A DNA stretch of 64,000 bases from contig CP083650.1 of assembly GCA_020099315.1 (NCBI GenBank), forward strand, positions 4,278,001 to 4,342,000, given 5' to 3'. A program made the translations under genes and the position numbers. Shown here piece after piece: positions 7,401 to 16,368 of the stretch; position 1 is the stretch's first letter; every line of letters starts with the position of its first letter. The notes under the pieces were generated by a model, which made no database searches, was not told the DNA's origin, and saw only the letters and a program-made list of their open reading frames with translations. Source of the DNA: Citrobacter europaeus. Lineage in GTDB: Bacteria; Pseudomonadota; Gammaproteobacteria; Enterobacterales; Enterobacteriaceae.

Positions 7401-9830
7401 TTAGTCATGCATCATGCTTGCGCGGGCTTTGGCGCGTTTCTCACGCTCATATTTTTCTAAGGCATCCTGCAAATCATTACCTAACCGACCGCCCGGCATA
7501 CCGTTGCCCGGCACGTTGATTTGATAGGTTGGCCGACTCTGGTCGATGTAGGTTTTACCGGCGGGTGCCGTAACTGGCTGATAGCTGTTGTAAGAGCTGA
7601 TAGCCGGGCTGTAACCGCTCTGCGTCGCCGCACTGGCTTTCGCCGCGGTCTGGTCAAGCGAGCTGGATTCTTTGTTGATAATCCCGAGCTTTTCCAGCAC
7701 CCAGTCAATCCCGCTTCGCAGCTTGTTAAAGGCATTAAGCGGCATCAGCAAAGCATCAGCCAGCGCCTGACCGAACATGACACCGACGTTACGGCAACTG
7801 TTTAACGTGTCCTGAGTCGCTTTTACCGGCGCTATCAGGTCTTTAAACCACTGCCAGACACCGCGAAGTTTCTCGCTGAGGCCGTCAAAGACGGGTGCCA
7901 GCGGCGCGAACATTTCCCCGACCGGCGCAAAGGCGCTCATCAGCCCCTCGATAACACCACCGAAAAAGGCGCTGACAGGCTCCCAGTATTTGCGAATAAG
8001 CAGCGCGCCAGCGACAACCACCGCCGCAACGGCCACGACCGGCCATGTAATCGCACCGATAGCGGCGATAACCCCGCCACTGATTGTCGTAAAGACAGCA
8101 CCAAGTGCGCCAGCAGCAGCGATGATGGCGTTAATACCGATAATAACCGGCCACGCAACAAGGCCGATTGCCCCTATAACCCCCACAACACCGATAGCCG
8201 CCGCTGAAATAACCCCAAGCGTCGTCGCCAGTGATTTATTTTTTTGTATCCAGCCATCAAGTTTTAAAACATACCCGGTCGCCGTTTGTACCAGCTTACG
8301 CAAGGATGACTCTTGCTGGTCAAACAGGTCTGTTCCGACCGCCTCATAAGCTGACTGGAACTCTTTAAAGTCGCCGCCGAGGTTGTCCTGCATGACCTTG
8401 ACAAGCTCAGCCGTTTTACCGTCAGATGCTTTAAGCGTGGCGGTAAGCTGGTCCAGCTTACCGTTTGAGGCTGCAGTCATTAATACAGCAGCAGCTGAGC
8501 TTGCCTCTTCACCGAATATGGTTTTCATGTATTCAGCGCGCTGACCGGTACCGAGATTATTTTTCTCAAAGCTCCGCTGCATTTCTTTCAGGATGGTAAA
8601 TATTGGGCGCGTGTTCCCCTTACCATCAGCCGTTTTTACGCCGAGCTCTTTAATAGCGTCATACGCTTTTCCCGTAGGAGCCTGTAGGCGACTTAACACA
8701 GCGCGGCTCCCCGTACCCGCCATCGAACCTGTAATTTTGGCGTCATGCAGTGCGCCGACCATTGCGGCTGTTTCTTCGATACTGACCCCGGCATTTTTCG
8801 CCACCGGCGCGGCATAGGTCAGCGCATCACTCAGGCCGTCAAAGTCGGCGGCGGTTTTGTTCATCGTCATCGACAGAACATCACCGATATGGGCGACCTT
8901 ATCGTTTGAGAGCTGGAATGCAGAGCGCATCCCCATCAATAACCCGGCGTTCTCTTCCATCGTTCGACGGTTTGCGAGCGCCATATCAAGCGTCACTGGC
9001 GTAGCCGCCTGAATAGCAGCGGTATCACCACCGGCTTTTGCAATAATAATCTGAGCACCGGCAGCATCATCAGCCGACGCGGCTGTGTTATCACCGAGTT
9101 GACGCGCCTGTTTGCGAAGAGCCACCATATCAGCTGAATCTTTTTCGACGCCGAGAACAGCCTGAAGCTCAGAGTTTTTCTGAGCAAAATCATAACCGGG
9201 TTTCATTAGTGCAACACCGGCGAGAGTACCTGTTGTTGCCATACCTACCCCGGCAGCGCCCATCGAGGCGGCATTCCCTGCCAGAGCCTTCCCTGCCTGA
9301 TAGCGTTTTTGTACTGCTCTCAGTTTCGCCTGTTGCGCGCTGACGCGCGCCAGTGCTTCACGCTGGCGGTTAAGCTGTGCGGTCGTTTCGCTGATATTAT
9401 TTTTCAGGCGATTTTCATCATTCGTCAGGTTGCGGGTATTAATCCCCGCTTTACCGAGCTCCGCCTGTTGCCGCTTAACAGACTGCGTGAGGCTGTTATA
9501 TTTCGTCTGCAACCCATCAGCCGCGCGTTTCGCTGACTCCAGCACTCTGGCCTGTGCCGCTGTTGGCCGTTCCGTGTTTTTAAACTGCACCGCCAGCGCT
9601 TCAGCTTCCTGTTTTGCTTTTTCCAGTGACTGGCCGGTTACCGCCAGTTGCGCACTGGTTTTACGAAAACCGTCTATTTTCGATGCCTGACCATTCAAAT
9701 CACGCAGGGATTGCTGAGTCATGCGGAGATCACCAGACAGCGATTTACTCGCCGTCTGGATCGCTTTAAAGGGTCGTGTCGCCTGGTCGACAGCTTTCAG
9801 CAGCACTTCGAGTTTGAGGTTATTACTCAT
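7401..9830 (-). CDS. Tail tape measure protein (GpT)
   Basis: 809 residues. GpT sets the tail length and is packed inside the tail tube. Residues about 20-200 are heptad-rich and coiled-coil-like (many A, Q, K, L). Hydrophobic Gly/Ala-rich segments follow at about residues 535-610 (VISAAAIGVVGVIGAIGLVA and neighbouring stretches), typical of tape measure proteins that cross the host inner membrane. The length is close to P2 GpT (815 residues). The start at 9830 overlaps the end of the E' frame by eight bases, the usual layout in this family. Confidence 0.93.
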   Translation of the reverse strand: MSNNLKLEVLLKAVDQATRPFKAIQTASKSLSGDLRMTQQSLRDLNGQASKIDGFRKTSAQLAVTGQSLEKAKQEAEALAVQFKNTERPTAAQARVLESAKRAADGLQTKYNSLTQSVKRQQAELGKAGINTRNLTNDENRLKNNISETTAQLNRQREALARVSAQQAKLRAVQKRYQAGKALAGNAASMGAAGVGMATTGTLAGVALMKPGYDFAQKNSELQAVLGVEKDSADMVALRKQARQLGDNTAASADDAAGAQIIIAKAGGDTAAIQAATPVTLDMALANRRTMEENAGLLMGMRSAFQLSNDKVAHIGDVLSMTMNKTAADFDGLSDALTYAAPVAKNAGVSIEETAAMVGALHDAKITGSMAGTGSRAVLSRLQAPTGKAYDAIKELGVKTADGKGNTRPIFTILKEMQRSFEKNNLGTGQRAEYMKTIFGEEASSAAAVLMTAASNGKLDQLTATLKASDGKTAELVKVMQDNLGGDFKEFQSAYEAVGTDLFDQQESSLRKLVQTATGYVLKLDGWIQKNKSLATTLGVISAAAIGVVGVIGAIGLVAWPVIIGINAIIAAAGALGAVFTTISGGVIAAIGAITWPVVAVAAVVVAGALLIRKYWEPVSAFFGGVIEGLMSAFAPVGEMFAPLAPVFDGLSEKLRGVWQWFKDLIAPVKATQDTLNSCRNVGVMFGQALADALLMPLNAFNKLRSGIDWVLEKLGIINKESSSLDQTAAKASAATQSGYSPAISSYNSYQPVTAPAGKTYIDQSRPTYQINVPGNGMPGGRLGNDLQDALEKYEREKRAKARASMMHD

Positions 9831-9942
9831 TCGTGTTTCCGCTTCGCTGTAGCGCTTTTTCGCGCCAGTTGACGAGCTCGGTCAGGCTCATGGGATAAAG
9901 GTCTGATGGCGACCAGTGAAAAATTACCGCTATGTCAGCCAT
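9823..9942 (-). CDS. E' segment of the E/E' tail assembly chaperone
   Basis: A 39-codon reading frame starting MADIAVIFHWSPSDLYPM, the conserved P2 E' sequence. In P2 this part is made only as a fusion, E+E', after a -1 ribosomal frameshift near the end of E. Reading back from this ATG in the same frame gives a continuous open frame through VTEFGGVTFPKKLSVDDL to the slippery site at 9996-10002, so the fusion is possible here. The product acts as a tail assembly chaperone with the tape measure protein. Confidence 0.85.
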   Translation of the reverse strand: MADIAVIFHWSPSDLYPMSLTELVNWREKALQRSGNTNE

Positions 9943-9974
9943 CAGGTCATCGACCGAGAGTTTTTTCGGGAAGG

Positions 9975-10256
9975 TTACGCCGCCGAACTCGGTGACAAAA
10001 AACCGACCACCTTACCGGCAAACGACAGCAGGTCGGGCAGCTCCAGCGCGGCGGCTTCCTGCTCGGTCAGCGACGGCATGGTCATGCGTGGCAGAACTTT
10101 AATCAGCGCATCGACGTCAGAGTTTGCGACAGATGCCAGGCTGACGCCGCGAAGGGTTCCGGCACACGGCTTTAACAGGGTGACATCGGAAATTACCTGC
10201 TCGCCGCGCTTGATGGGTTTAATCAGAGTGACGATATTTTCGTTAGTTTTTTCCAT
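9975..10256 (-). CDS. Phage tail protein E (short chaperone form)
   Basis: 93 residues, starting MEKTNENIVTLIKPIKRG and ending GKVVGFLSPSSAA, close to P2 GpE. It is the short form of a tail assembly chaperone pair; the long form arises by -1 frameshifting into E'. It lies between the tail tube gene FII and the tape measure gene T, the usual place for such pairs. Confidence 0.9.
   Translation of the reverse strand: MEKTNENIVTLIKPIKRGEQVISDVTLLKPCAGTLRGVSLASVANSDVDALIKVLPRMTMPSLTEQEAAALELPDLLSFAGKVVGFLSPSSAA
9996..10002 (-). other. Programmed -1 frameshift slippery site (TTTTTTG)
   Basis: On the minus strand the last codons of E include GGT TTT TTG TCA, giving the heptamer T TTT TTG in the correct phase. 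Slipping back by one base continues as GTC ACC GAG TTC and runs in frame into E'. P2 uses the same T6G motif for E+E'. Confidence 0.85.
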
Positions 10257-10318
10257 GATATATCTCGTTAAATTCAGGTTTCAGGATGCCCGGCCAGCCA
10301 TGCTGACCGGGACAATAA

Positions 10319-10837
10319 TTACAGGCCGATATTCTGTCGGTGTGCCTCGAGCATGTCGGTACCGTTCACCATTTCGACGAGGTTCACGGTGTCAATTTCG
10401 ACCATATCTTTACCGTTGAGGGTCAGCTTGTAGTACGAGCACTCGAGCGAGATTTTCGACTCCGTGTCTTCGCCCTGTTTGGCTTCGCCGAGGTCGATTT
10501 CTTTCTGACGGCCACGGAGAACAACCTCAACCGGCACGGTCTCGCCGGTGTCATCACGCTGGTAAGACCCGGCAAAACGTAGCGGCACGGAGGCCGTACC
10601 GGTGGCGGCATATAACGACCAGACAGCATCATCAGGAAAACCGCCGAGCGAGATTTCAGCCGACAGCGCATCGTCATCGAGGCCAAGGTCAACCGAGGCT
10701 GAGCCATTCATCCCGCCGCCGCGATACCTCTCGAGCTTTCGGGTTAATTTTGGCAGCGTGACGGACTGCACGACGCCGAGATAACTCACCCCGTCGATAA
10801 ACAGGTTCATGAGTTTGAGCTTGCGCGGTAATGCCAT
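10319..10837 (-). CDS. Major tail tube protein (GpFII)
   Basis: 172 residues matching P2 FII, the subunit of the inner tail tube through which DNA passes. The opening MALPRKLKLMNLFIDGVSYL and the central GGGMNGSASVDLGLDDDALS are characteristic. It is followed by E and preceded by the sheath gene FI with a short gap, so the two are made from the same Ogr-dependent transcript. Confidence 0.95.
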   Translation of the reverse strand: MALPRKLKLMNLFIDGVSYLGVVQSVTLPKLTRKLERYRGGGMNGSASVDLGLDDDALSAEISLGGFPDDAVWSLYAATGTASVPLRFAGSYQRDDTGETVPVEVVLRGRQKEIDLGEAKQGEDTESKISLECSYYKLTLNGKDMVEIDTVNLVEMVNGTDMLEAHRQNIGL

Positions 10838-10849
10838 TTGTCAGGCTCC

Positions 10850-12037
10850 TTATTTGCTGTTGACGGATGAGATGAGATTCGCCAGATATTTATCGGTGAT
10901 GCGCTGGCGTAAGGTCAGGTGTTCGAGTGGCGGGACAGGCGTATAGTCATAATCGATAAACAGCTTCCCGGCCTTCAGGGATTCTTTGCTGTTGGCCTCT
11001 TCGTCAAACCAGCACGTCGCATCGATGATGTAACCACCGCTTTTCAGTTCGCGGAATTTCGCGTTAATACCGTCGATAATGTCGCGAATCAGTGTCGCGG
11101 TAATGGGCTTATCGTTCGCCCACATATGCCCCTCGGCCATTGTGTCGGCGATGACCTGTGCCGTGCGGGTGTAATTCTCAAACTGAAACAGCGGGTCATC
11201 GGAGCAATTACGGTTACCCCAGAAGCGGAAACCATCGGCACGAATCAGCGTGGTAACACCGGCCTCATTCAGCAGGTCAGCATCGGTGCCTTTTTCCTGC
11301 AAATCCCAGAAGACGGATGCGCTGATACCGGTGACCTCATTGACGCCGACGTTTGACAGGGTTTTGTGCCAGCCGGTGTCATTGTCAATTTTGGCGCGCA
11401 GACCCAGCGCGATGGCGGTCGCGTAGCTGGTCGTTGTGGCGCTGGTCGCGGTATCCCATCCGAGGAATTCAGGCCAGATAATCATGAGTTCACGTGCGCT
11501 GAAATTCTCACGATAGGCAATGACGTCAGAAATGGTTTTACAGCCCCACGCGCTGACATAGGCGAAAGCGCGCAGTTTCTGAGCCACGGAGACAAGCGAG
11601 GTCGCCACTTCCTGAGTATCGTGACCCGGCACACCGAGAATACGGGGCTTCACGCCGGTGACCGCTTTTGCCGTTAACAGTGCTTTCAGCCCGGTGTATT
11701 TGCCGTTCTCATCCGTGGTGCCGATGATGTTCGAAATGGTTTGCGCCTGTGCCTCTTCGCCTTCGCCGGTACCCTCTGCGACACGCACGACAACAACAAC
11801 CGGTTTTGACTGGTTAGCGATGAGCTGTAGGGATTTTGCCAGGGTACCTTTAGTACCGGCTTTTGCGATGGCGCTTTGTGGGTTGGTAATCAGCACCGGC
11901 TCATTGAGCGGAAATGCCCCGGCGTCAGCATCGCTGGCTGTACAGACCATACCAACGACCGCTGTTGATACCGTCGAGATTGTGCGGGTGCCGTCGTTAA
12001 TTTCGACGACCTCGACACCGTGATGATAATCACTCAT
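10850..12037 (-). CDS. Major tail sheath protein (GpFI)
   Basis: 395 residues, the normal length for P2 FI, the contractile sheath subunit. The start MSDYHHGVEVVEINDGTRTI and the C-terminal block EHLTLRQRITDKYL are family hallmarks. It is the first gene of the FI-FII-E-T-U-D operon. The upstream gap to gene G (12038-12168) holds a motif shared with other late promoters. In P2 this gap carries the Z/fun moron; here it has no gene. Confidence 0.95.
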   Translation of the reverse strand: MSDYHHGVEVVEINDGTRTISTVSTAVVGMVCTASDADAGAFPLNEPVLITNPQSAIAKAGTKGTLAKSLQLIANQSKPVVVVVRVAEGTGEGEEAQAQTISNIIGTTDENGKYTGLKALLTAKAVTGVKPRILGVPGHDTQEVATSLVSVAQKLRAFAYVSAWGCKTISDVIAYRENFSARELMIIWPEFLGWDTATSATTTSYATAIALGLRAKIDNDTGWHKTLSNVGVNEVTGISASVFWDLQEKGTDADLLNEAGVTTLIRADGFRFWGNRNCSDDPLFQFENYTRTAQVIADTMAEGHMWANDKPITATLIRDIIDGINAKFRELKSGGYIIDATCWFDEEANSKESLKAGKLFIDYDYTPVPPLEHLTLRQRITDKYLANLISSVNSK

Positions 12038-12110
12038 CCGTTTAACTCCGTTAGTTGGGGTGAGTGATATTGTCGGGTGTACATTTACAGGGGGCTATTT
12101 GTCAGGGTTC

Positions 12111-12130
12111 TGCGAACGCTGACACAACAG
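12111..12130. promoter_or_regulatory. Candidate Ogr-dependent late promoter element before FI
   Basis: The 20-mer TGCGAACGCTGACACAACAG lies about 75 bases upstream of the FI start. It matches the 20-mer at 23281-23300, upstream of O, at 16 positions. Late promoters of P2-like phages carry an activator site centred near -55, so this is the likely Ogr site. Confidence 0.5.
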
Positions 12131-12168
12131 ATGAGAAGAATAAAAAGCGAGCTTATGCCCGCCTTGCC

Positions 12169-12582
12169 TTACTCATACTTAACCGGCCACTCGATATCCG
12201 GTGCTTTGGAGATGTCAACGCGCATAAGTAATACCCGGTATTTTTTCCACTCAGCTAAGGCGTTAATTTCTTCTGCGCTGGCAATTCCAGAATCAACAGC
12301 ATCCTGTCGCCAGCAAATCTCAGACTCTGCTTCGGTGCGTAATTCGCGTTGCATTTGCCCAGCCTGAGCGACCAGTTGTTTTGCAGACAGGGCTGGGATA
12401 TCAACCCATACAGGATAACCATTTTTATCCGTCCCGAGCATTTTCTCTTTTGGTGGATACTGGCTATAAACAGCCATGACCTCATCGCTCACACTGGCGG
12501 CATTCTCCGGCCACGCTCCGGCAGAAATATATGCTTCTTTAAGTGCTTCCGGATAAAAAACACCCTGATAAAATTTATTCAT
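12169..12582 (-). CDS. Tail fibre assembly protein (GpG-like)
   Basis: 137 residues starting MNKFYQGVFYPEALKEAYIS. The central block PALSAKQLVAQAGQMQRELR and the C-terminal part (MRVDISKAPDIEWPVKYE) fit the tail fibre assembly (Tfa/GpG) family, which helps fold and attach fibres. The start at 12582 overlaps the stop codon of the fibre gene in an ATGA arrangement; eight extra upstream codons are open but less likely. As a partner of the fibre tip it probably moves together with gene H. Confidence 0.85.
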   Translation of the reverse strand: MNKFYQGVFYPEALKEAYISAGAWPENAASVSDEVMAVYSQYPPKEKMLGTDKNGYPVWVDIPALSAKQLVAQAGQMQRELRTEAESEICWRQDAVDSGIASAEEINALAEWKKYRVLLMRVDISKAPDIEWPVKYE

Positions 12583-13754
12583 AAATACCCCACAGCAAAA
12601 AAACAACAGTCTTCCAACGAGCCGGCTGGGGCCCAGTTTTGAATACTAATTTGAGAACGATTAGCCAGCCGAACATTCATCGCCTGACTGTAACCCGTTG
12701 TTCCCCGACATCCCATTGCCCACAGGCCACCAGTTGGGAAAGCATAAGGCAGGTTGTAGATAGCATCTTCTCCTCCGCGTGTCTGAATGGTTCCCCATTG
12801 CAGCATTATCTTCACTGGGTTATCTGTGGTTGCAAGACAGGGAATGTATAAATAGCCATTTCCACTGGCGTAAAAAGTGAAATGTGATGCGCTCAATACC
12901 TGGTCCTTTCCAGTGCCCATTGACGCCAGCGCGGCCGAGCCAAGCTGCAGGGCATTCCTGAAAGCAGCCACATTAGAAATATCAGCGCCATTAGCTGATT
13001 TCTGCATCGCACCGGCAGCTTTATTTATCGTGTCTAAGAGACCGAGATTCTGTAAAAATAACGCCACATTGGGAATATCTGCGCCATTACGTTCTTTCGC
13101 CAGACGTGCATTCGCATTATCCATCACTATTTTTACTGCTTTCAGTGTGGCAGCTATCAGTTCACTTTCGCTTGAAACACTATTACTAAGCCGCACAAAT
13201 CCCTTTTCATCTAGCGTGGCGTCAGGGTGATTACGTGACCGCTCATGTGTGCGTAGCAAACTGTCAGCATAGGCTTTTACCTCGATAACCTTGTCGTCGA
13301 CATACTGGCGCGTTGACAGCACGACCGACGGGTCGATTTTTAAGGTGATTGCCGACGTGCTCGAGACAACAAGAATCATGCGAATGGTCTGCGTTCGACC
13401 GCTCCCCTCGGCCAGTAACGGCTTGTAGGTTTCCGGGCAGTTGGCGACAGCAATCAAAATGCCATCTTCATCATAAAGACCGATTTCACGGATGAAAAAA
13501 CCGCCCTCATTTTCCGGGATAATTTGCTCGGCAATAATCTGACCGGCGTCGTTAGCATCCACGCTCAGTGAATTAATCGGCGCGATGCGGGTCTGGTTAA
13601 TGAGTTTTGTCTGAGCCGGGTCAGGCGTCGGCAACGTGCCGTTACCATCACCAACAGCCATTTGTGTGATATTAAGTTTTGTACCGAGCATGGTCGCGTT
13701 TGCCAGTCGCACCGCGCCCTGATTGGTCAGGATGGCAAAATATTTTGTTGTCAT
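12579..13754 (-). CDS. Tail fibre protein (GpH-like), short form
   Basis: 391 residues, much shorter than P2 GpH (669). The N-terminal about 150 residues (MTTKYFAILTNQGAVRLANA) are the conserved phage tail-collar/fibre N-terminal domain that docks on the baseplate. A middle part has KSANGADISNVAAFRNALQL-type repeats. The C-terminal about 100 residues (GTGKDQVLSASHFTFYASGN onward) resemble receptor-binding tips of other enteric phages. The C-terminal part is AT-richer than the N-terminal part, as expected if the tip was exchanged by recombination. It overlaps I at its start and G at its end. Confidence 0.88.
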   Translation of the reverse strand: MTTKYFAILTNQGAVRLANATMLGTKLNITQMAVGDGNGTLPTPDPAQTKLINQTRIAPINSLSVDANDAGQIIAEQIIPENEGGFFIREIGLYDEDGILIAVANCPETYKPLLAEGSGRTQTIRMILVVSSTSAITLKIDPSVVLSTRQYVDDKVIEVKAYADSLLRTHERSRNHPDATLDEKGFVRLSNSVSSESELIAATLKAVKIVMDNANARLAKERNGADIPNVALFLQNLGLLDTINKAAGAMQKSANGADISNVAAFRNALQLGSAALASMGTGKDQVLSASHFTFYASGNGYLYIPCLATTDNPVKIMLQWGTIQTRGGEDAIYNLPYAFPTGGLWAMGCRGTTGYSQAMNVRLANRSQISIQNWAPAGSLEDCCFFAVGYL

Positions 13755-14362
13755 GCGCTTACTCGCAGGTTATCAATCAGATGAATGGCCGAAGCCGGAT
13801 AAAACTCACCACCGACGACAATTTCCCCGGCGGCATAGGGATAAACGGTTAACAGGTCGCCGTCATAGCAGCTTGCGCCCACATAAGCGCGCCCAGTGGT
13901 GCTCAGGCTGATAGCTAGCCCGGTCAGGTGTCGGCTTGCCGGTTTTGCCCCTTCTATCAGGCGCTCGAGTTCGAGGTACATCTCATCGGTGATACCGGTC
14001 TCGAGTACGCCAACAACAAGCCGGAAAGTTCCGGGCTCTTCGTTGAGTTCCCACCACTCCTTAACCTCAATCAGATAGCCCAGCGGCTCCACCACGCGCC
14101 GTAAGGCGGCGATAGTGCCTTTGTGGGCATGGATGAAAAACGCCGAGGCGATGACGCTGCGTTTTGTCGCCTCCGGCCAGTTCTCATCCCACCGGTCAAC
14201 CGAAAACGCCCACGCCAGATAGGGCAGCAGCCGCACCGGGCAGGTGCGCCAGTTCCACAATGTGCGAAGCGGAACCGGCACACGCTCGATATCTGCGGCC
14301 GCGCGGGCGGCGGCAACCTCCAGCACCGACGAGCCAACGGGCAACAGCCGGTTATCACTCAT
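13751..14362 (-). CDS. Baseplate/tail protein I (GpI)
   Basis: 203 residues starting MSDNRLLPVGSSVLEVAAAR at 14362; the frame is open further upstream but only this start fits P2 GpI. The family block RTLWNWRTCPVRLLPYLAWA is clear. GpI is a baseplate component that connects to the fibre protein. Its start overlaps the end of J by eight bases and its end overlaps the start of H by four, indicating tight translational coupling. Confidence 0.92.
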   Translation of the reverse strand: MSDNRLLPVGSSVLEVAAARAAADIERVPVPLRTLWNWRTCPVRLLPYLAWAFSVDRWDENWPEATKRSVIASAFFIHAHKGTIAALRRVVEPLGYLIEVKEWWELNEEPGTFRLVVGVLETGITDEMYLELERLIEGAKPASRHLTGLAISLSTTGRAYVGASCYDGDLLTVYPYAAGEIVVGGEFYPASAIHLIDNLRVSA

Positions 14363-15263
14363 CAGCACCCCCGTCAGCGATGCGGTATTCGGTGCAACAG
14401 GATGCCTGGTATTTACTGAGCACAATGTCAGCCAGTGGCGCGGCCAGTTCGACACGCTGTACACCTTCAACGTGCAGGGCGGCATAGATGGCCGACTGGC
14501 GAATGTCGCGACCCAGTCGCTGTTGTGCGCTGATGTATGCCTTCAGTTTTTCCTCTGCGGCCTGACGGATTGGCTCGGCCTCCGGCCCCGGATAAAAATA
14601 CAGCGTGGCGTCAATCTGATACGGCACGATTTCAGCACTCTGCACCGTCACCCTGTCGCCAACCGGGCGCACCTCTTCAGCATTTAGTGCTTTTTCAACG
14701 ATGGTCAGAAGTTCATCGGATGCGGTGCCATCATCCTCGCGTGACAGTACGGTGATGGTCACACAGGCCGGTGACGGGCTGACAACCGAGATATCAGCGA
14801 CCCGACCGTCGGCGCTGCGCCCGTGGTATTCATATGCGCCGACCGGACCAGCCACGCTGAGCCCTTCATAAGCCTGTTGTGCGCGTAACCGTAAATCGGC
14901 ATCAGATTCCATGACGGCGGGTGTTGGCGGGATAGTGCTGTCATCGGCTGGCGTCACAATCTGTCGCCCGGTGTTGTTGTTTCCGGCCATCACATCGAGG
15001 TCGTTATTACTCGCGTAAGCCAGTGTGCAGCTTTTCGCCGCATCGTTCACACGCTGACGCCAGATAACCTCCCGATAGGCGTTTTCCTCCAGATACTTCA
15101 CCAGTGGATCAGACTCAAGGGCGAGAGTTCGCGCAACAGCGTCCTGTTGTTCTTCAGGGTAAAGCGAGACCAGCGTCGCTTTGCGTTCCGCGAGAATAGT
15201 TTCAAAATCCAGCGTTTCTACCACGTCAGGCGCGGGGAGCTGGCTCAGGTCGATGGTTGGCAT
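14355..15263 (-). CDS. Baseplate assembly protein J (wedge, GpJ)
   Basis: 302 residues, identical in length to P2 GpJ. The opening MPTIDLSQLPAPDVVETLDF and the central domain (YEYHGRSADGRVADISVVSP) are typical of baseplate J / T4 gp6-like wedge proteins that form the ring around the hub. It lies between W and I in the baseplate cluster. Confidence 0.95.
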   Translation of the reverse strand: MPTIDLSQLPAPDVVETLDFETILAERKATLVSLYPEEQQDAVARTLALESDPLVKYLEENAYREVIWRQRVNDAAKSCTLAYASNNDLDVMAGNNNTGRQIVTPADDSTIPPTPAVMESDADLRLRAQQAYEGLSVAGPVGAYEYHGRSADGRVADISVVSPSPACVTITVLSREDDGTASDELLTIVEKALNAEEVRPVGDRVTVQSAEIVPYQIDATLYFYPGPEAEPIRQAAEEKLKAYISAQQRLGRDIRQSAIYAALHVEGVQRVELAAPLADIVLSKYQASCCTEYRIADGGADE

Positions 15264-15267
15264 AAAT

Positions 15268-15615
15268 TCAACTCACAGGAATAGTCAGTGACAGGGTTTT
15301 GCCGGTGTCCCGGGTCTCGCCGGTCAGCTCAACAATCATCTGACCGTTAAACTGACGTTCGACCGTCAGCGAGCTGATGCTGATGCGCGGCTCCCACTTC
15401 AGCAGCGCCATATAACAGGCGCACATAATTTGCAGCCTCAGCGCGTCGGTCTGCGGCATATCAATCAGGGAGAACAGCAGCGAGCCATAATCGCGGCGCA
15501 TCACGCGAGAGCCGACTGGCGTTCGCAAAATATCGCCACAGCTCTGACGGATGTGATCGGCGTCAGTGATGGCGAGCCCGGTCTCCCTGTTCATACCGAT
15601 ATAACGGGTCGTCAT
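15268..15615 (-). CDS. Baseplate wedge protein W (GpW, T4 gp25-like)
   Basis: 115 residues, starting MTTRYIGMNRETGLAITDAD. The block RTPVGSRVMRRDYGSLLFSL is the hallmark of gp25-like wedge proteins. It starts four bases before the V stop codon and ends close to J. In the P2 family it links the sheath to the baseplate. Confidence 0.95.
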   Translation of the reverse strand: MTTRYIGMNRETGLAITDADHIRQSCGDILRTPVGSRVMRRDYGSLLFSLIDMPQTDALRLQIMCACYMALLKWEPRISISSLTVERQFNGQMIVELTGETRDTGKTLSLTIPVS

Positions 15616-16253
15616 TTCGTGCCCTCCGTCCAGGCTCCACCCCTTTGCACACCGCCGTGACCGTGGTTGTCGACCTGAACGCCGTTTGATTTAAACGTAC
15701 CGTCGATGTGTTCGATGTTTCCGCGCATGGTGCCGCCTTGTTGCACCTCAAGCGTCGCCGTCGTCAGTTTGTTGGTGCAGACCACTTCCGGGGTTTCGAG
15801 GGTGATGCGGGTCTCGGCTTTCACCGTCACCAGCGGTACCGTCGCGGTGATGGAATCCGACGCCGTAACATCTGCGGTTTTAATGCCGCTCACAGTCAGT
15901 GCGCCGGTCTCCGGCTCGTACTCGATAACAGCCCCATCAGGAAAGGTGATGTGAAATGCATCAGCCGATGCCGACGGCCCGGGGTGGTCATCGGAGAAAA
16001 TACCGGGCAACACAAAAGCGGTGTCGAGCTCACCACCGACGGCCAGCAGTAAAACCTGCTCACCCACAGACGGAGCCCACCAGACACGTGAGCGACCGGC
16101 GCGCGTAGTCAGCCACTGAAGCCAGTCGGTAACAATGCCGCCAGTCTGGACGCGACAGCGCCCGTCATCGAGGTCAACTTCGACGACGACGCCGGTGCGT
16201 ATCAGGTTGCGAAGGAGGCGTGAAATTTCTTGTATACGTGATAATGTTGTCAT
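15612..16253 (-). CDS. Baseplate spike protein V (GpV)
   Basis: 213 residues with the start at 16253 (MTTLSRIQEISRLLRNLIRT); an in-frame Met 12 codons upstream is not supported by the family. GpV forms the trimeric membrane-piercing spike. The N-terminal OB-fold region includes the block RVWWAPSVGEQVLLLAVGGE. The C-terminal part is a beta-helix ending in an HGHGG metal-binding tip. It is the first gene of the V-W-J-I-H-G operon, whose late promoter region lies in the following 115 bases. Confidence 0.95.
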   Translation of the reverse strand: MTTLSRIQEISRLLRNLIRTGVVVEVDLDDGRCRVQTGGIVTDWLQWLTTRAGRSRVWWAPSVGEQVLLLAVGGELDTAFVLPGIFSDDHPGPSASADAFHITFPDGAVIEYEPETGALTVSGIKTADVTASDSITATVPLVTVKAETRITLETPEVVCTNKLTTATLEVQQGGTMRGNIEHIDGTFKSNGVQVDNHGHGGVQRGGAWTEGTK

Positions 16254-16300
16254 AGACGTTAGAGTGCTAAATTTACCTACGAATGCCAAAGGCTAGGGGC

Positions 16301-16318
16301 TGTACCTTCGCTAGCACA
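16301..16318. promoter_or_regulatory. Candidate Ogr-binding site of the V promoter
   Basis: TGTACCTTCGCTAGCACA reads TGT-N12-ACA, the dyad described for P2/186 late-activator sites. It is centred about 57 bases upstream of the V start codon. The same short gap must also hold the promoter of the divergent cargo gene. Confidence 0.55.
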
Positions 16319-16368
16319 ACTTGTAGGCGGTTTTTATCGATATAAGTCTAAAAAAATGGATACAAAAA

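Noticed and set aside
14363..14485. Longer form of baseplate protein I starting at 14485
   Set aside because: The extra 41 codons are the overlapping end of gene J read in another frame, and P2 GpI begins at the MSDNRLLP start.
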